Source of the DNA: Flavobacteriales bacterium UBA4422
GTDB taxonomy: Bacteria > Bacteroidota > Bacteroidia > Flavobacteriales_G > Salibacteraceae
Direction: 5' to 3'
Length of the DNA stretch: 64,000 nt
NCBI GenBank assembly: GCA_002389645.1
Contig: DGQE01000034.1
Location: 1-64,000, forward strand
The translations under genes were made by a program, and so were the position numbers. The notes below the pieces were generated by a model. It saw only the letters and a program-made list of their open reading frames with translations, made no database searches and was not told where the DNA came from. Each line of letters opens with the position of its first letter. The stretch's first letter is position 1. This document shows positions 44,525-52,119 of this stretch, piece by piece.

Positions 44525-45448
44525 TTGAGAGTATTTAGAGGGATTGAATCTTATGATGGCATCGAAGAAACATGTTTAACAACAGGCACGTTTGATGGTG
44601 TGCATATTGGGCATCTAAAAATCATTAGTCAGCTCAATAAGATTGCTAAAGAAGAAGGCAGGAGAAGTGTGATGCTTACCTTTTTTCCACACCCGAGAAA
44701 AGTCCTTTTTCCTGATGATCATGGGCTAAGACTTTTAACTACGATGGATGAAAAACTGGCTTTGTTCGAAAAGGCAGGGATAGATGATGTTATTATTCAT
44801 CCCTTTTCCAAAGATTTTTCTCGCCTGAACGCGGTTGAATACGTTCGGGATCTATTAGTTGAAGGAATAAATATGAAACATATGGTCATTGGATATGATC
44901 ATCATTTTGGCCGTAATAGAGAAGGAGGTATCGATCAGTTGAGGGATATGGCACCTCTTTATGACTTCAATGTGACGGAGATTTCAGCAAAGGATGTTGA
45001 TGATGTTAATGTCAGTTCAACCAAGATTCGCACTGCACTTGATGATGGCAATGTTGATATAGCTAGCACATATCTTGGGTATCTGTACTCTTTCGAGGGT
45101 AAGGTTGTTCATGGCAAAAAGAGAGGAAATCAAATCGGATATCCAACCGCCAACATAGCTGATGTTGATGACACAAAGCTTATTCCGAAGAATGGTGTTT
45201 ATTCCGTTGAGGTTGAATTAAATGGAATGCTGTTCAGAGCTATGATGAATATAGGGTTCAACCCTACATTTGAGGGAAGCGCTGATCGATCAATAGAAGT
45301 TCACATTTTTGATTTTGATGAAGACATATACGGAGAACAAATCCGTGTGTTTGTTTTAAAATATTTAAGGACCGAAAGACGTTTTAGCGATGTGAGAGAA
45401 CTTGTCAAACAAATGGATATCGATAAACAAAACGCGCTCGATGTTTAG
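44525..45448 (+). CDS. ribF: Bifunctional riboflavin kinase / FAD synthetase
   Basis: A 307-residue cofactor enzyme making FMN and FAD from riboflavin. The start is a TTG at 44525 (read MRVFRGIESYDG), which matches the family N-terminus; there is no in-frame ATG nearby. The FAD synthetase domain has TTGTFDGVHIGH and FFPHPRKVLFP, with VIGYDHHFGRNREG near residue 120 and VSSTKIRTAL; the riboflavin kinase domain has GKKRGNQIGYPTANI and NGVYSVEVELNG. The leucine-rich repeat gene overlaps its end by 8 nt. Confidence 0.95.
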   Translation: MRVFRGIESYDGIEETCLTTGTFDGVHIGHLKIISQLNKIAKEEGRRSVMLTFFPHPRKVLFPDDHGLRLLTTMDEKLALFEKAGIDDVIIHPFSKDFSRLNAVEYVRDLLVEGINMKHMVIGYDHHFGRNREGGIDQLRDMAPLYDFNVTEISAKDVDDVNVSSTKIRTALDDGNVDIASTYLGYLYSFEGKVVHGKKRGNQIGYPTANIADVDDTKLIPKNGVYSVEVELNGMLFRAMMNIGFNPTFEGSADRSIEVHIFDFDEDIYGEQIRVFVLKYLRTERRFSDVRELVKQMDIDKQNALDV

Positions 45449-46019
45449 GTTGCCGATAATCTTCCTTTTGATCTTTGCATGCCATATTGATCTTTGTGCC
45501 CAAGAACCGCAAGTGAAATTTGACAAATTGGAGGAGGCATTGCTTAGTCCTGATCAAGTGGAGGTGTTGATACTAAAGAGAGAAAAACTTGAGGAATGGC
45601 CTGAAGTGCTGAATAGATTTAAAAACTTGAAGGTTTTGGATTTAAGTAATAATAGAATCAAGGAAATTCCTAAGAACCTTGCTGCATTCAGTCAGCTGGA
45701 GGAACTTGATTTAACAGGTAACAAGCTAGATTCACTTCAAAGCTCAATTGGGGACCTTTCATCACTTAAAAAATTGATGGTTGGTAACAATGAGATTTAT
45801 CACGTTACTGAAAGGATTGGCGATTTGAAGAACCTTACATATTTTGAACTTTGGAGCAACAATATTTATTATTTACCTCTTAGTATTTCAGAATTAGAAC
45901 GTCTTGAAGAAATTGACTTACGAGGTATTCAAATGAATGAAGAACACCAAGATGCTATCAAGGCATTGTTTGGTCCGAGCATTAATATAAGATTATCAAT
46001 TAGTTGTAATTGCGACTAA
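45441..46019 (+). CDS. Exported leucine-rich repeat protein
   Basis: A 192-residue protein with a signal peptide (MFRLPIIFLLIFACHIDLCAQ). The start is set at 45441 because it begins the signal peptide; an upstream frame would add 13 polar residues. Four to five leucine-rich repeats of about 23 residues run from 55 to 165 (LKVLDLSNNRIKEIP, LEELDLTGNKLDSL, LKKLMVGNNEIYHV, LTYFELWSNNIYYLP, LEEIDLRGIQM). The end is a Cys pair (SISCNCD). It overlaps ribF by 8 nt. It is likely a periplasmic or surface binding protein; partner unknown. Confidence 0.8.
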   Translation: MFRLPIIFLLIFACHIDLCAQEPQVKFDKLEEALLSPDQVEVLILKREKLEEWPEVLNRFKNLKVLDLSNNRIKEIPKNLAAFSQLEELDLTGNKLDSLQSSIGDLSSLKKLMVGNNEIYHVTERIGDLKNLTYFELWSNNIYYLPLSISELERLEEIDLRGIQMNEEHQDAIKALFGPSINIRLSISCNCD

Positions 46020-46048
46020 TAGAAGATTCTAAACACTAGTTTTGAAGA

Positions 46049-46189
46049 ATGAAAAATGCGCCAATTAAAATCACGGGGCTTTTAAAAGTGGCATCCATTG
46101 CCATGTTGCTCATGTTTTTTATTGCCAGCTGTGCATCCTCTTCAGGGTATCACAAGAGGCCACCTGCAGGTAAGTTTAAGTGCAAGTAA
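46049..46189 (+). CDS. 46-residue lipoprotein, unknown function
   Basis: A short open frame MKNAPIKITGLLKVASIA followed by a hydrophobic stretch and the lipobox FIASC (Cys28), with a mature tail of 18 residues rich in Lys, Arg and Pro (SGYHKRPPAGKFKCK). A proper signal peptide is unlikely by chance in such a short frame. It lies 29 bp after the LRR gene and converges on the cyclophilin gene 6 bp further. A TAGTTTTG box at 46037-46044 lies almost on the ATG, so the true start may instead be the ATG at 46103. Confidence 0.55.
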   Translation: MKNAPIKITGLLKVASIAMLLMFFIASCASSSGYHKRPPAGKFKCK

Positions 46190-46195
46190 TAGCGC

Positions 46196-46981
46196 TTACT
46201 CTATGATCTCGCATTCGATTACCACATCATTTATCGGCCAATTTCCTGAATCGCGCTTCTCATTTGAAATAGCAACAACTACATCCATTCCATTTACTAC
46301 TTCTCCGAATACGGTGTGCACACCATCTAAATGAGGTGTTCCTCCGATGCTCGAATATATTTTTCTATTTGCTGGGGGTATGCTTATTCCATATTCTTCC
46401 TCAACAGCATCAAGTCCGCCTTCTCCCAAGGGAGTGCCAATAACAATGTAATAGCTGTATTGGGCAGATTTCTTTTTTGGGTTGTCGTCATAGCTCATAG
46501 CCATGGCGACAGCGCCTCTTTTATGAATTAAGTGTGGCTGGCATTCATTAGGAATGTAGTATGCCTCTTCTTCCTCTCTTTTTTCAAGGGTTTTATCATT
46601 GTCTGAATTGCCTCCTTGAATCATGAAATCTGGAACTACTCTATAAAAGATGGTTTGGTGGTAAAGTTCTTCGTTGATGTTGTAAAGAAAATTTCCACGA
46701 TGAATGGGTGTTTCATCATACAGTTTTATATCGATATCACCCATTCGAGTTTTCAGTCGCACCATGTTCGATGGATGCTCTTCTGCATAATCTGTGAAAA
46801 ACTGTTTGATATTTCCACTGTGAGGTTTTCTAACTTTCTTTTCAATCTTTTTTTTGACTTTTTTCACAGACTCTGTTTCCTGCTTTTCAGATTTAGCAAC
46901 CTCATTAGGACGAGAACTTGGATTACAAGAAGAAAGTAGAATGATGTGAAGGATAGTTAAAAAGGCAAGAACAGTTTTCAT
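46196..46981 (-). CDS. Cyclophilin-type peptidyl-prolyl isomerase lipoprotein
   Basis: A 261-residue lipoprotein with lipobox ILLSSC (Cys19), a Lys/Glu-rich linker to about residue 65, and a cyclophilin domain: MVRLKTRMGDIDIKLYDETPIHRGNF, TIFYRVVPDFMIQGG (catalytic Arg and Phe region), KRGAVAMAM, and HLDGVHTVFGEVVNGMDVVVAI. It has a short insert around residues 120-140. It is anchored in the periplasm and should speed proline isomerisation of exported proteins. It is convergent with the small lipoprotein gene and divergent from the PHP gene. Confidence 0.92.
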   Translation of the reverse strand: MKTVLAFLTILHIILLSSCNPSSRPNEVAKSEKQETESVKKVKKKIEKKVRKPHSGNIKQFFTDYAEEHPSNMVRLKTRMGDIDIKLYDETPIHRGNFLYNINEELYHQTIFYRVVPDFMIQGGNSDNDKTLEKREEEEAYYIPNECQPHLIHKRGAVAMAMSYDDNPKKKSAQYSYYIVIGTPLGEGGLDAVEEEYGISIPPANRKIYSSIGGTPHLDGVHTVFGEVVNGMDVVVAISNEKRDSGNWPINDVVIECEIIE

Positions 46982-47023
46982 TAGTCAGCAAATCGTTGAT
47001 TTATGAGCATACATTTGCATGCA

Positions 47024-47776
47024 ATGTTCGGAAAGATAACCCAGATATTTAAAAAGTCGGAAAAGCTAGTAGATCCAATTGATCTCTCCGTTTTAGGTGT
47101 AGATGTGCATTCTCATTTTATTCCGGGAATAGATGATGGTGCACAAAACATGGATGAGTCGCTAGAATTGTTGCGTGAAATGAAAGCTTTGGGTTATCAA
47201 AAAGTCATTACTACACCTCATGTGATGAGCGATTATTACCGTAACACTCCTGAAATTATTCTTTCAGGTAGAGATGATTTGCGCAAAGCTGCCGAAAATG
47301 AAGGCATTGAAATCGACATTGATTGTGCTGCAGAGTATTATTTAGACGCTGATTTCATGGCTAAGATCAAAGCCAAAGAATTGCTCACTTTCGGAGATAA
47401 ATACGTTCTTTTTGAACTACCTTTTTTAAGCGAACCACCTAATTTGGCTGAAGTGGTCTTTGAAATGCAATTGGCGGGATATAAACCGGTTTTGGCACAC
47501 CCAGAGCGTTATGCATTTTGGCATTTGCAGTTTGATAAATACCAGCAGATGTTTGATAAAGGAGTAATTCTCCAGTTGAACATCAATTCAATTACTGGAC
47601 ATTATTCGCCTGAAGTAAAGGCTATTTCTAAAAAGCTAATAGAAGCTGAGTTGATTGGTTTGTTGGGTTCTGATTGCCACCATGTTAGACATGTAAATCT
47701 AATGAAACATGCCCGACAATTCCAACCCCTTAACAAATTGATTCAGTCGGGCAATCTCTTAAACGCCACGCTTTAA
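47024..47776 (+). CDS. CpsB/YwqE-type PHP phosphatase (tyrosine-protein phosphatase-like)
   Basis: A 250-residue PHP-domain enzyme. The start at 47024 (MFGKITQIFKKSEK) is preferred; an ATG at 47003 would add seven residues. Metal-binding motifs are VDVHSHFIPGIDDGA, ITTPHVMSDYY, AAEYYLDADF, PVLAHPERY and LGSDCHHVRH, as in the CpsB/YwqE family that dephosphorylates bacterial tyrosine kinases controlling capsule or exopolysaccharide. No tyrosine kinase or export gene is nearby. Its last 4 nt overlap the convergent fabD. Confidence 0.88.
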   Translation: MFGKITQIFKKSEKLVDPIDLSVLGVDVHSHFIPGIDDGAQNMDESLELLREMKALGYQKVITTPHVMSDYYRNTPEIILSGRDDLRKAAENEGIEIDIDCAAEYYLDADFMAKIKAKELLTFGDKYVLFELPFLSEPPNLAEVVFEMQLAGYKPVLAHPERYAFWHLQFDKYQQMFDKGVILQLNINSITGHYSPEVKAISKKLIEAELIGLLGSDCHHVRHVNLMKHARQFQPLNKLIQSGNLLNATL

Positions 47777-48648
47777 GCTTGAGAAACTTCTGCTTCTCTG
47801 TGGATTTTCTTCACTAATCCAGATAGTACTTTTCCTGGGCCAACCTCTACAAAATGAGTGCCTCCGTCCTTCACCATTTGCTCTACGCTTTGCGTCCATC
47901 GAACTGGTGCAGTAAGCTGAGCTATGAGGTTTTGCTTGATTTCGGAAGGAGACGAGATTGCACTTGCTGTTACATTCTGGTAAACGGGACAGATTGGAGT
48001 GCTAAATTCGGTGTTTTCAATTGCCTCTTGAAGTTCGGCTCTCGCTGGCTCCATTAATGGAGAGTGAAAAGCACCTCCAACAGGAAGTAATAAAGCGCGT
48101 TTCGCACCCTTTTCTTTCAACGCTTCGCATGCTGCTTCAACTGCCTCGATGCTTCCACTGATGACTAATTGACCCGGGCAATTGTAATTTGCTGCCACTA
48201 CTACTCCATCAATCGAAGCACATGTTTCCACAACAATATTATCTTCTAATCCAAGAATAGCTGCCATTGTTGATGGATTCATTTCGCATGCTTTTTGCAT
48301 TGCCAATGCTCGTTTATAAACGAGTTTTAATCCATCTTCAAAACTCAGTGTTTTGTTCGCAACCAAAGCTGAAAGCTCACCAAGACTATGACCAGCAACC
48401 ATGTCTGGTTTGAAGTTCTCAATTGTGCTTGCTAAAACCACCGAATGTAAAAATACTGCAGGTTGGGTGACCTTTGTTTCTTTTAGTTCATCAACCGTTC
48501 CCTCGAACATGATTTTGGTGATTTCGAAACCTAGTATTTCATTCGCTTTGTCGAAAAGTTTTTTTGCTTCGTTATTTGTCTCATATAATTCTTTGCCCAT
48601 TCCTGAGAATTGAGCTCCTTGTCCTGGAAATACATATGCTGTTTTCAT
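47773..48648 (-). CDS. fabD: Malonyl-CoA:ACP transacylase
   Basis: A 291-residue enzyme loading malonate on acyl carrier protein for fatty acid synthesis. Motifs are VFPGQGAQFSGMGKELYE, QPAVFLHSVVLAS, the nucleophile in GHSLGELSALVA (Ser near 91), and GGAFHSPLMEPA with the catalytic His. It lies 2 bp after folE and ends the pterin-synthase-folE-fabD operon. Confidence 0.97.
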   Translation of the reverse strand: MKTAYVFPGQGAQFSGMGKELYETNNEAKKLFDKANEILGFEITKIMFEGTVDELKETKVTQPAVFLHSVVLASTIENFKPDMVAGHSLGELSALVANKTLSFEDGLKLVYKRALAMQKACEMNPSTMAAILGLEDNIVVETCASIDGVVVAANYNCPGQLVISGSIEAVEAACEALKEKGAKRALLLPVGGAFHSPLMEPARAELQEAIENTEFSTPICPVYQNVTASAISSPSEIKQNLIAQLTAPVRWTQSVEQMVKDGGTHFVEVGPGKVLSGLVKKIHREAEVSQA

Positions 48649-48650
48649 AT

Positions 48651-49271
48651 TTAGCTGAGTTTTGCTGATATTAAACTGATAAATTCTTGACGCGTAGAGT
48701 CTTTTAAAAACTCACCCGTAAATGCGGATGTCGTTGTTACTGAATTTTGTTTTTGAACACCGCGCATTTGCATGCACATGTGCCGCGCCTCAATTACAAC
48801 CGCTACTCCTGACGCCTGAAGCGTTTCTTGAATACAATCTCTGATCTGATGTGTTAATCGCTCTTGCACTTGAAGTCTGCGCGCAAAAACATCAACAACC
48901 CTAGGCAACTTGCTTAGTCCTACAATTTTTCCATTTGGGATATAAGCGATATGCGCTTTCCCGAAAAAAGGTAACATATGATGCTCGCAAAGTGAATACA
49001 TTTCTATATCCTTCACCAAAACCATCTGTTGATGTTCTTCTTCAAATAGGGCAGACTTTAAAATAGCTGATGCATCTTGTTCATAACCCTGAGTAATAAA
49101 TTGCATTGCTTTTGCGGCTCTCTCGGGAGTTTTTAGAAGACCTTCTCTTGTAGCATCTTCGCCAACATGGCTTATAATCCCCTCGAAATTTTTCTTCAAT
49201 GCATTCAAATCAGCTTCGTTGTAAATGTCTTTCCTTTCAAAGCCTAGTGAATCGTCAGAATGATCAGCCAT
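48651..49271 (-). CDS. folE: GTP cyclohydrolase I
   Basis: A 206-residue enzyme that makes 7,8-dihydroneopterin triphosphate from GTP. The zinc ligands are in SLCEHHMLPFFGKAHIAYIP and the second block MCMQMRGVQKQNSVTTTSAFTGEF; KIVGLSKLPRVVDVFARRLQVQERLT is the conserved centre. The N-terminal 35 residues are acidic and variable. It overlaps the upstream pterin synthase by 8 nt. Confidence 0.97.
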   Translation of the reverse strand: MADHSDDSLGFERKDIYNEADLNALKKNFEGIISHVGEDATREGLLKTPERAAKAMQFITQGYEQDASAILKSALFEEEHQQMVLVKDIEMYSLCEHHMLPFFGKAHIAYIPNGKIVGLSKLPRVVDVFARRLQVQERLTHQIRDCIQETLQASGVAVVIEARHMCMQMRGVQKQNSVTTTSAFTGEFLKDSTRQEFISLISAKLS

Positions 49272-49683
49272 AATATTCTACGAAATTGTTTTCAGTTTCC
49301 TGAAGTTTAAGATAGTGCAATGTGGCGCCATACTTAGCTATTTCGTCCGCAAGCTGATCCCATATTGCAATACAAATATTTTCAGTAGATGCCATGACCC
49401 CCTCCATGAAGGGAGTATCAAGGTTGATGTTTTTATGATCTAAGTGTTGAATCACTCGGTCTTTAATCAAATCACTTAAAACCTTAAGATCCATTACAAA
49501 TCCGGTTTCGGACTTTACTTCGCCCTTCACAGTAACATAAAGGTCATAGTTATGTCCGTGCCAATTGGGATTTGCGCATTTCCCGAAGACCTCATAATTC
49601 TTTTCATCGCTCCAATCACTCTTCGATAATTTGTGCGCGGCAGAAAACCTTTCTCTGCGTGTTATGTAAATCAGATTTGACAT
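49264..49683 (-). CDS. 6-pyruvoyl-tetrahydropterin synthase family protein
   Basis: A 139-residue tunnelling-fold enzyme. Zinc His residues are His17 (FSAAHKLS) and His42/His44 (WHGHNYDLYVTV); the catalytic Cys36 is in GKCANPNWHGH. The Cys-x5-His-Gly-His spacing is that of animal-type 6-pyruvoyl-tetrahydropterin synthase, while QueD has Cys-x3-His-Gly-His. MDLKVLSDLIKDRVIQHLDHKNIN and PTSENI-type segment (ASTENICIAIW) are conserved in both. It is the first gene in the operon with folE, whose product is its substrate. It may thus make a tetrahydropterin rather than the queuosine precursor. Confidence 0.88.
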   Translation of the reverse strand: MSNLIYITRRERFSAAHKLSKSDWSDEKNYEVFGKCANPNWHGHNYDLYVTVKGEVKSETGFVMDLKVLSDLIKDRVIQHLDHKNINLDTPFMEGVMASTENICIAIWDQLADEIAKYGATLHYLKLQETENNFVEYYG

Positions 49684-49699
49684 CTTTCAAAATTGGCGG

Positions 49700-49707
49700 C
49701 AAAGATA
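49700..49707 (-). promoter_or_regulatory. Putative -7 box (TATCTTTG) of the pterin synthase-folE-fabD operon
   Basis: Perfect TAnnTTTG on the minus strand, 16 bp before the ATG at 49683. Confidence 0.45.
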
Positions 49708-49726
49708 GGTCGCAAAGGTGATTGAG

Positions 49727-49734
49727 TACATTTG
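49727..49734 (+). promoter_or_regulatory. Putative -7 box (TACATTTG) of hldD
   Basis: Perfect TAnnTTTG on the plus strand, 20 bp before the hldD ATG and only 19 bp from the divergent box at 49700-49707, so the two promoters overlap. Confidence 0.45.
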
Positions 49735-49754
49735 TTGCTTAATCCAAATGGAAA

Positions 49755-50717
49755 ATGATTGTAATTACCGGTGCAGCGGGCTTTATAGGAAGTGTTTTAG
49801 CTAAAACTATGTTACCCCTGTATGACGGTGAAATTGTCATTGTGGATGATTTTACCCATCAGGCGAAGGCCTCAAATCTCGATGCATTAAAAGGACTGCT
49901 CCAAGTAGATAGAGGTGTATTTTTCGATTGGTTAGAGGAAGAGCATGATATAAAAGCCATCTTCCACATTGGTGCACGAACAGATACAACAGAGTTTGAT
50001 TATTCTATTCTAGAAGAGTTCAACTTGGATTATACTAAGAGGATTTGGCGGTACTGTGCTGAGAAGGACACGACATTGATTTATGCATCTTCAGCAGCCA
50101 CTTACGGTGATGGAGAGTTTGGCTATGATGACTCTCATGATGTGGTTGAACGGCTTCAGCCATTGAATCCTTATGGGATCTCAAAAAATGAGTTTGATAA
50201 GTGGGCTTTGAAGCAAGCCGATGCACCTAAACATTGGTATGGATTGAAGTTTTTCAATGTGTACGGTCCCAATGAATTTCATAAGGAAAGGATGGCTTCC
50301 GTTATATTCCATGCGTTCAATCAGATTCAAGAGAAAGGTGAGATGAAGTTATTCAGGTCTCATAATTCAGATTTTAAGGATGGTGAGCAACTAAGAGATT
50401 TCGTTTATGTAAAGGACGTTGTGAACGTTATTCAGTTCCTATTTGAAGAAAAACCCTTAAGTGGCTTGTATAATCTTGGGTCAGGGAAGGCTCGAACGTT
50501 TTTAGATTTGACTCGAAGTGTTTTTGCGTCATTAGGAAAAGAAGAGAATATTTCATTCGTTGATACTCCGGAGGATATTCGAGATAAGTATCAATATTTT
50601 ACGGAGGCCAATATGGCTAAATTGATTGCTGCAGGTTACAGTAAGTCGTTCACTATCCTTGAAGATGGAGTTGAGGATTACGTTAAGAACTTTTTGGTTG
50701 GAAGAAAGAACTATTAA
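49755..50717 (+). CDS. hldD: ADP-L-glycero-D-manno-heptose 6-epimerase
   Basis: A 320-residue extended SDR making the heptose donor of the LPS inner core. Nucleotide-binding motif ITGAAGFIGSVLAKTML, IFHIGARTDTTEFD (HldD-specific), YASSAATYGDGEFGY, catalytic Tyr/Lys in NPYGISKNEFDKWAL, and FFNVYGPNEFHKERMASVIFH are all present. Length fits. Together with waaA and lptE it shows that the organism makes LPS with a Kdo/heptose core. It converges on the MerR gene with a 4-nt overlap. Confidence 0.93.
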   Translation: MIVITGAAGFIGSVLAKTMLPLYDGEIVIVDDFTHQAKASNLDALKGLLQVDRGVFFDWLEEEHDIKAIFHIGARTDTTEFDYSILEEFNLDYTKRIWRYCAEKDTTLIYASSAATYGDGEFGYDDSHDVVERLQPLNPYGISKNEFDKWALKQADAPKHWYGLKFFNVYGPNEFHKERMASVIFHAFNQIQEKGEMKLFRSHNSDFKDGEQLRDFVYVKDVVNVIQFLFEEKPLSGLYNLGSGKARTFLDLTRSVFASLGKEENISFVDTPEDIRDKYQYFTEANMAKLIAAGYSKSFTILEDGVEDYVKNFLVGRKNY

Positions 50718-51049
50718 AGAGATTCTTTCAGTTCCAAAAGCATGTCCTTGACATGATTCAAAGATTCTATCATTTCAGATTTTTCAAGCAAAGCTTTATG
50801 CTGATCCTTGATTTTCTTTTTAGCACCCTCAAGTGTAAATCCTCTTTGCTTCACTAAGTGATGAATCAACTTTAGATTTTTGAGGTCCTGCTCTTTGTAA
50901 ATGCGATTGCCCTTGGCGTTTTTCTGAGGCTTGATGATGTCAAACTCTTTTTCCCAAAATCGAAGAAGAGAAGCGTTTACGTCCAGCATTTCGGCCACTT
51001 CGCCAATAGAATAATACAACTTAAAGGACTCTCTTTCTTTTACGGGCAT
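50714..51049 (-). CDS. MerR-family transcriptional regulator
   Basis: A 111-residue protein with an N-terminal winged-helix MerR domain (YYSIGEVAEMLDVNASLLRFWEKEFD, then NRIYKEQDLKNLKLIHHLVKQRGFTLEGAKKKI) and a 35-residue coiled-coil tail for dimerisation. There is no effector-binding domain and no Cys ligand set, so it is not a metal sensor. It lies 11 bp after the M23 peptidase gene and is likely co-transcribed. Confidence 0.9.
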   Translation of the reverse strand: MPVKERESFKLYYSIGEVAEMLDVNASLLRFWEKEFDIIKPQKNAKGNRIYKEQDLKNLKLIHHLVKQRGFTLEGAKKKIKDQHKALLEKSEMIESLNHVKDMLLELKESL

Positions 51050-51060
51050 ATGGCAGCAGT

Positions 51061-52035
51061 TTAATCAAATGACTGGTTTTCCTGAGAAGATAATTTGATC
51101 ATCAAGTCATATTCTTCAGGACTCAGATCGCTAAAGTAAAAGTTTATTGGATTAATAGGGCGGTTGTTTTTATGAACCTCATAATGCAAGTGAGGACCAC
51201 TTGATTTGCCAGTATTTCCTACGTAACCAATTATTTCTCCTCTTGAAACTTTTTGTCCTGGTTTTGCGGCTATCTCACTCATGTGAGCGTAAAGCGTTAG
51301 ATAACCAAAACCATGATCTATACGAACATGGTTACCATAACCTCTTGATCTGTTGTCAGCTCTAGCGATAACGCCATCACCGGTAGCATAAATTGGAGTT
51401 CCTGTAGGAGCAGTAAAATCCATTCCTTCATGAAAAGCTGGAGTCTTATAATGAGGGTCTATTCGCATTCCATATCCACTGGCCATGCGTGTCAAATCTT
51501 TATTAGAAACGGGCTGAATTGCAGGGATGCTAGCAAGCAATTCTTTTTTTTGTTTTGCTAACTTATAAATTTCATCAAATGATTTTGATTGGATGTATAA
51601 CTGTTTGGACAATCGATCAAGTTTTTTTGTGGTGCTGATTACGATATCTGCCTCTCCTTTGAATTTTTCGAGATTTTTATATCGGTTAATCCCTCCAATT
51701 CCAGCTTTTCTTAGGTTGTCAGGGATTGGTTCAGCTTCAAATATGGTTCTGTAAATATTATCGTCTCTGTTTTCTAAATCGGCTAGAATTATGCTTGTTT
51801 GATCAAGTTTGTTGTTCAGCAGTTCGTATTGCAGCAGCAACTCTTCTTTTTCAGCAATTAATTGTTTTTCCTTCGGTGAGTCATATATCACATTGAAGCC
51901 AATATAGATCAATCCACCAAAGAAAAACGAAGCAGTCATAAACCACAGAAAGTTCAGTAGCCTCCTCCATGGAGTCACTTTAACCTTCTCATAACTGAGA
52001 GAACTTTCGTTATATTGATAACGGACTTTTGCCAA
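51061..52035 (-). CDS. M23 family metallopeptidase (cell wall endopeptidase)
   Basis: A 324-residue membrane-anchored peptidase. I set the start at the TTG at 52035, read MAKVRYQYNESSLSYEKV, which matches the usual N-terminus of Bacteroidota M23 proteins; an ATG at 52104 would add 23 residues and reach within 15 bp of divergent alaS, leaving no room for promoters. A transmembrane segment (residues about 26-46) and a coiled coil (48-110) precede the lysostaphin-like domain, with zinc ligands in HEGMDFTAPTGTPI and GPHLHYEVHKN and the active-site His in YLTLYAHMSE. It should cut peptidoglycan cross-links. Confidence 0.87.
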   Translation of the reverse strand: MAKVRYQYNESSLSYEKVKVTPWRRLLNFLWFMTASFFFGGLIYIGFNVIYDSPKEKQLIAEKEELLLQYELLNNKLDQTSIILADLENRDDNIYRTIFEAEPIPDNLRKAGIGGINRYKNLEKFKGEADIVISTTKKLDRLSKQLYIQSKSFDEIYKLAKQKKELLASIPAIQPVSNKDLTRMASGYGMRIDPHYKTPAFHEGMDFTAPTGTPIYATGDGVIARADNRSRGYGNHVRIDHGFGYLTLYAHMSEIAAKPGQKVSRGEIIGYVGNTGKSSGPHLHYEVHKNNRPINPINFYFSDLSPEEYDLMIKLSSQENQSFD

Positions 52036-52050
52036 ATTGTAAATATTCGA

Positions 52051-52079
52051 TTGCGAAAATAGGACAACAGCTACTTTTG
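52051..52079 (+). promoter_or_regulatory. Promoter of alaS (TTG-N18-TACTTTTG)
   Basis: TTG at 52051-52053 and TACTTTTG at 52072-52079, a full -33/-7 match with 18-bp spacing, 40 bp before the alaS ATG. Confidence 0.58.
52054..52061 (-). promoter_or_regulatory. Possible -7 box (TATTTTCG) for the M23 peptidase gene
   Basis: One mismatch to TAnnTTTG on the minus strand, 18 bp before the proposed TTG start at 52035. It supports the shorter M23 start but is weak alone. Confidence 0.3.
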
Positions 52080-52119
52080 CATCCTTTAACAAACGGAATT
52101 TCACCGAAATTAACAGATT

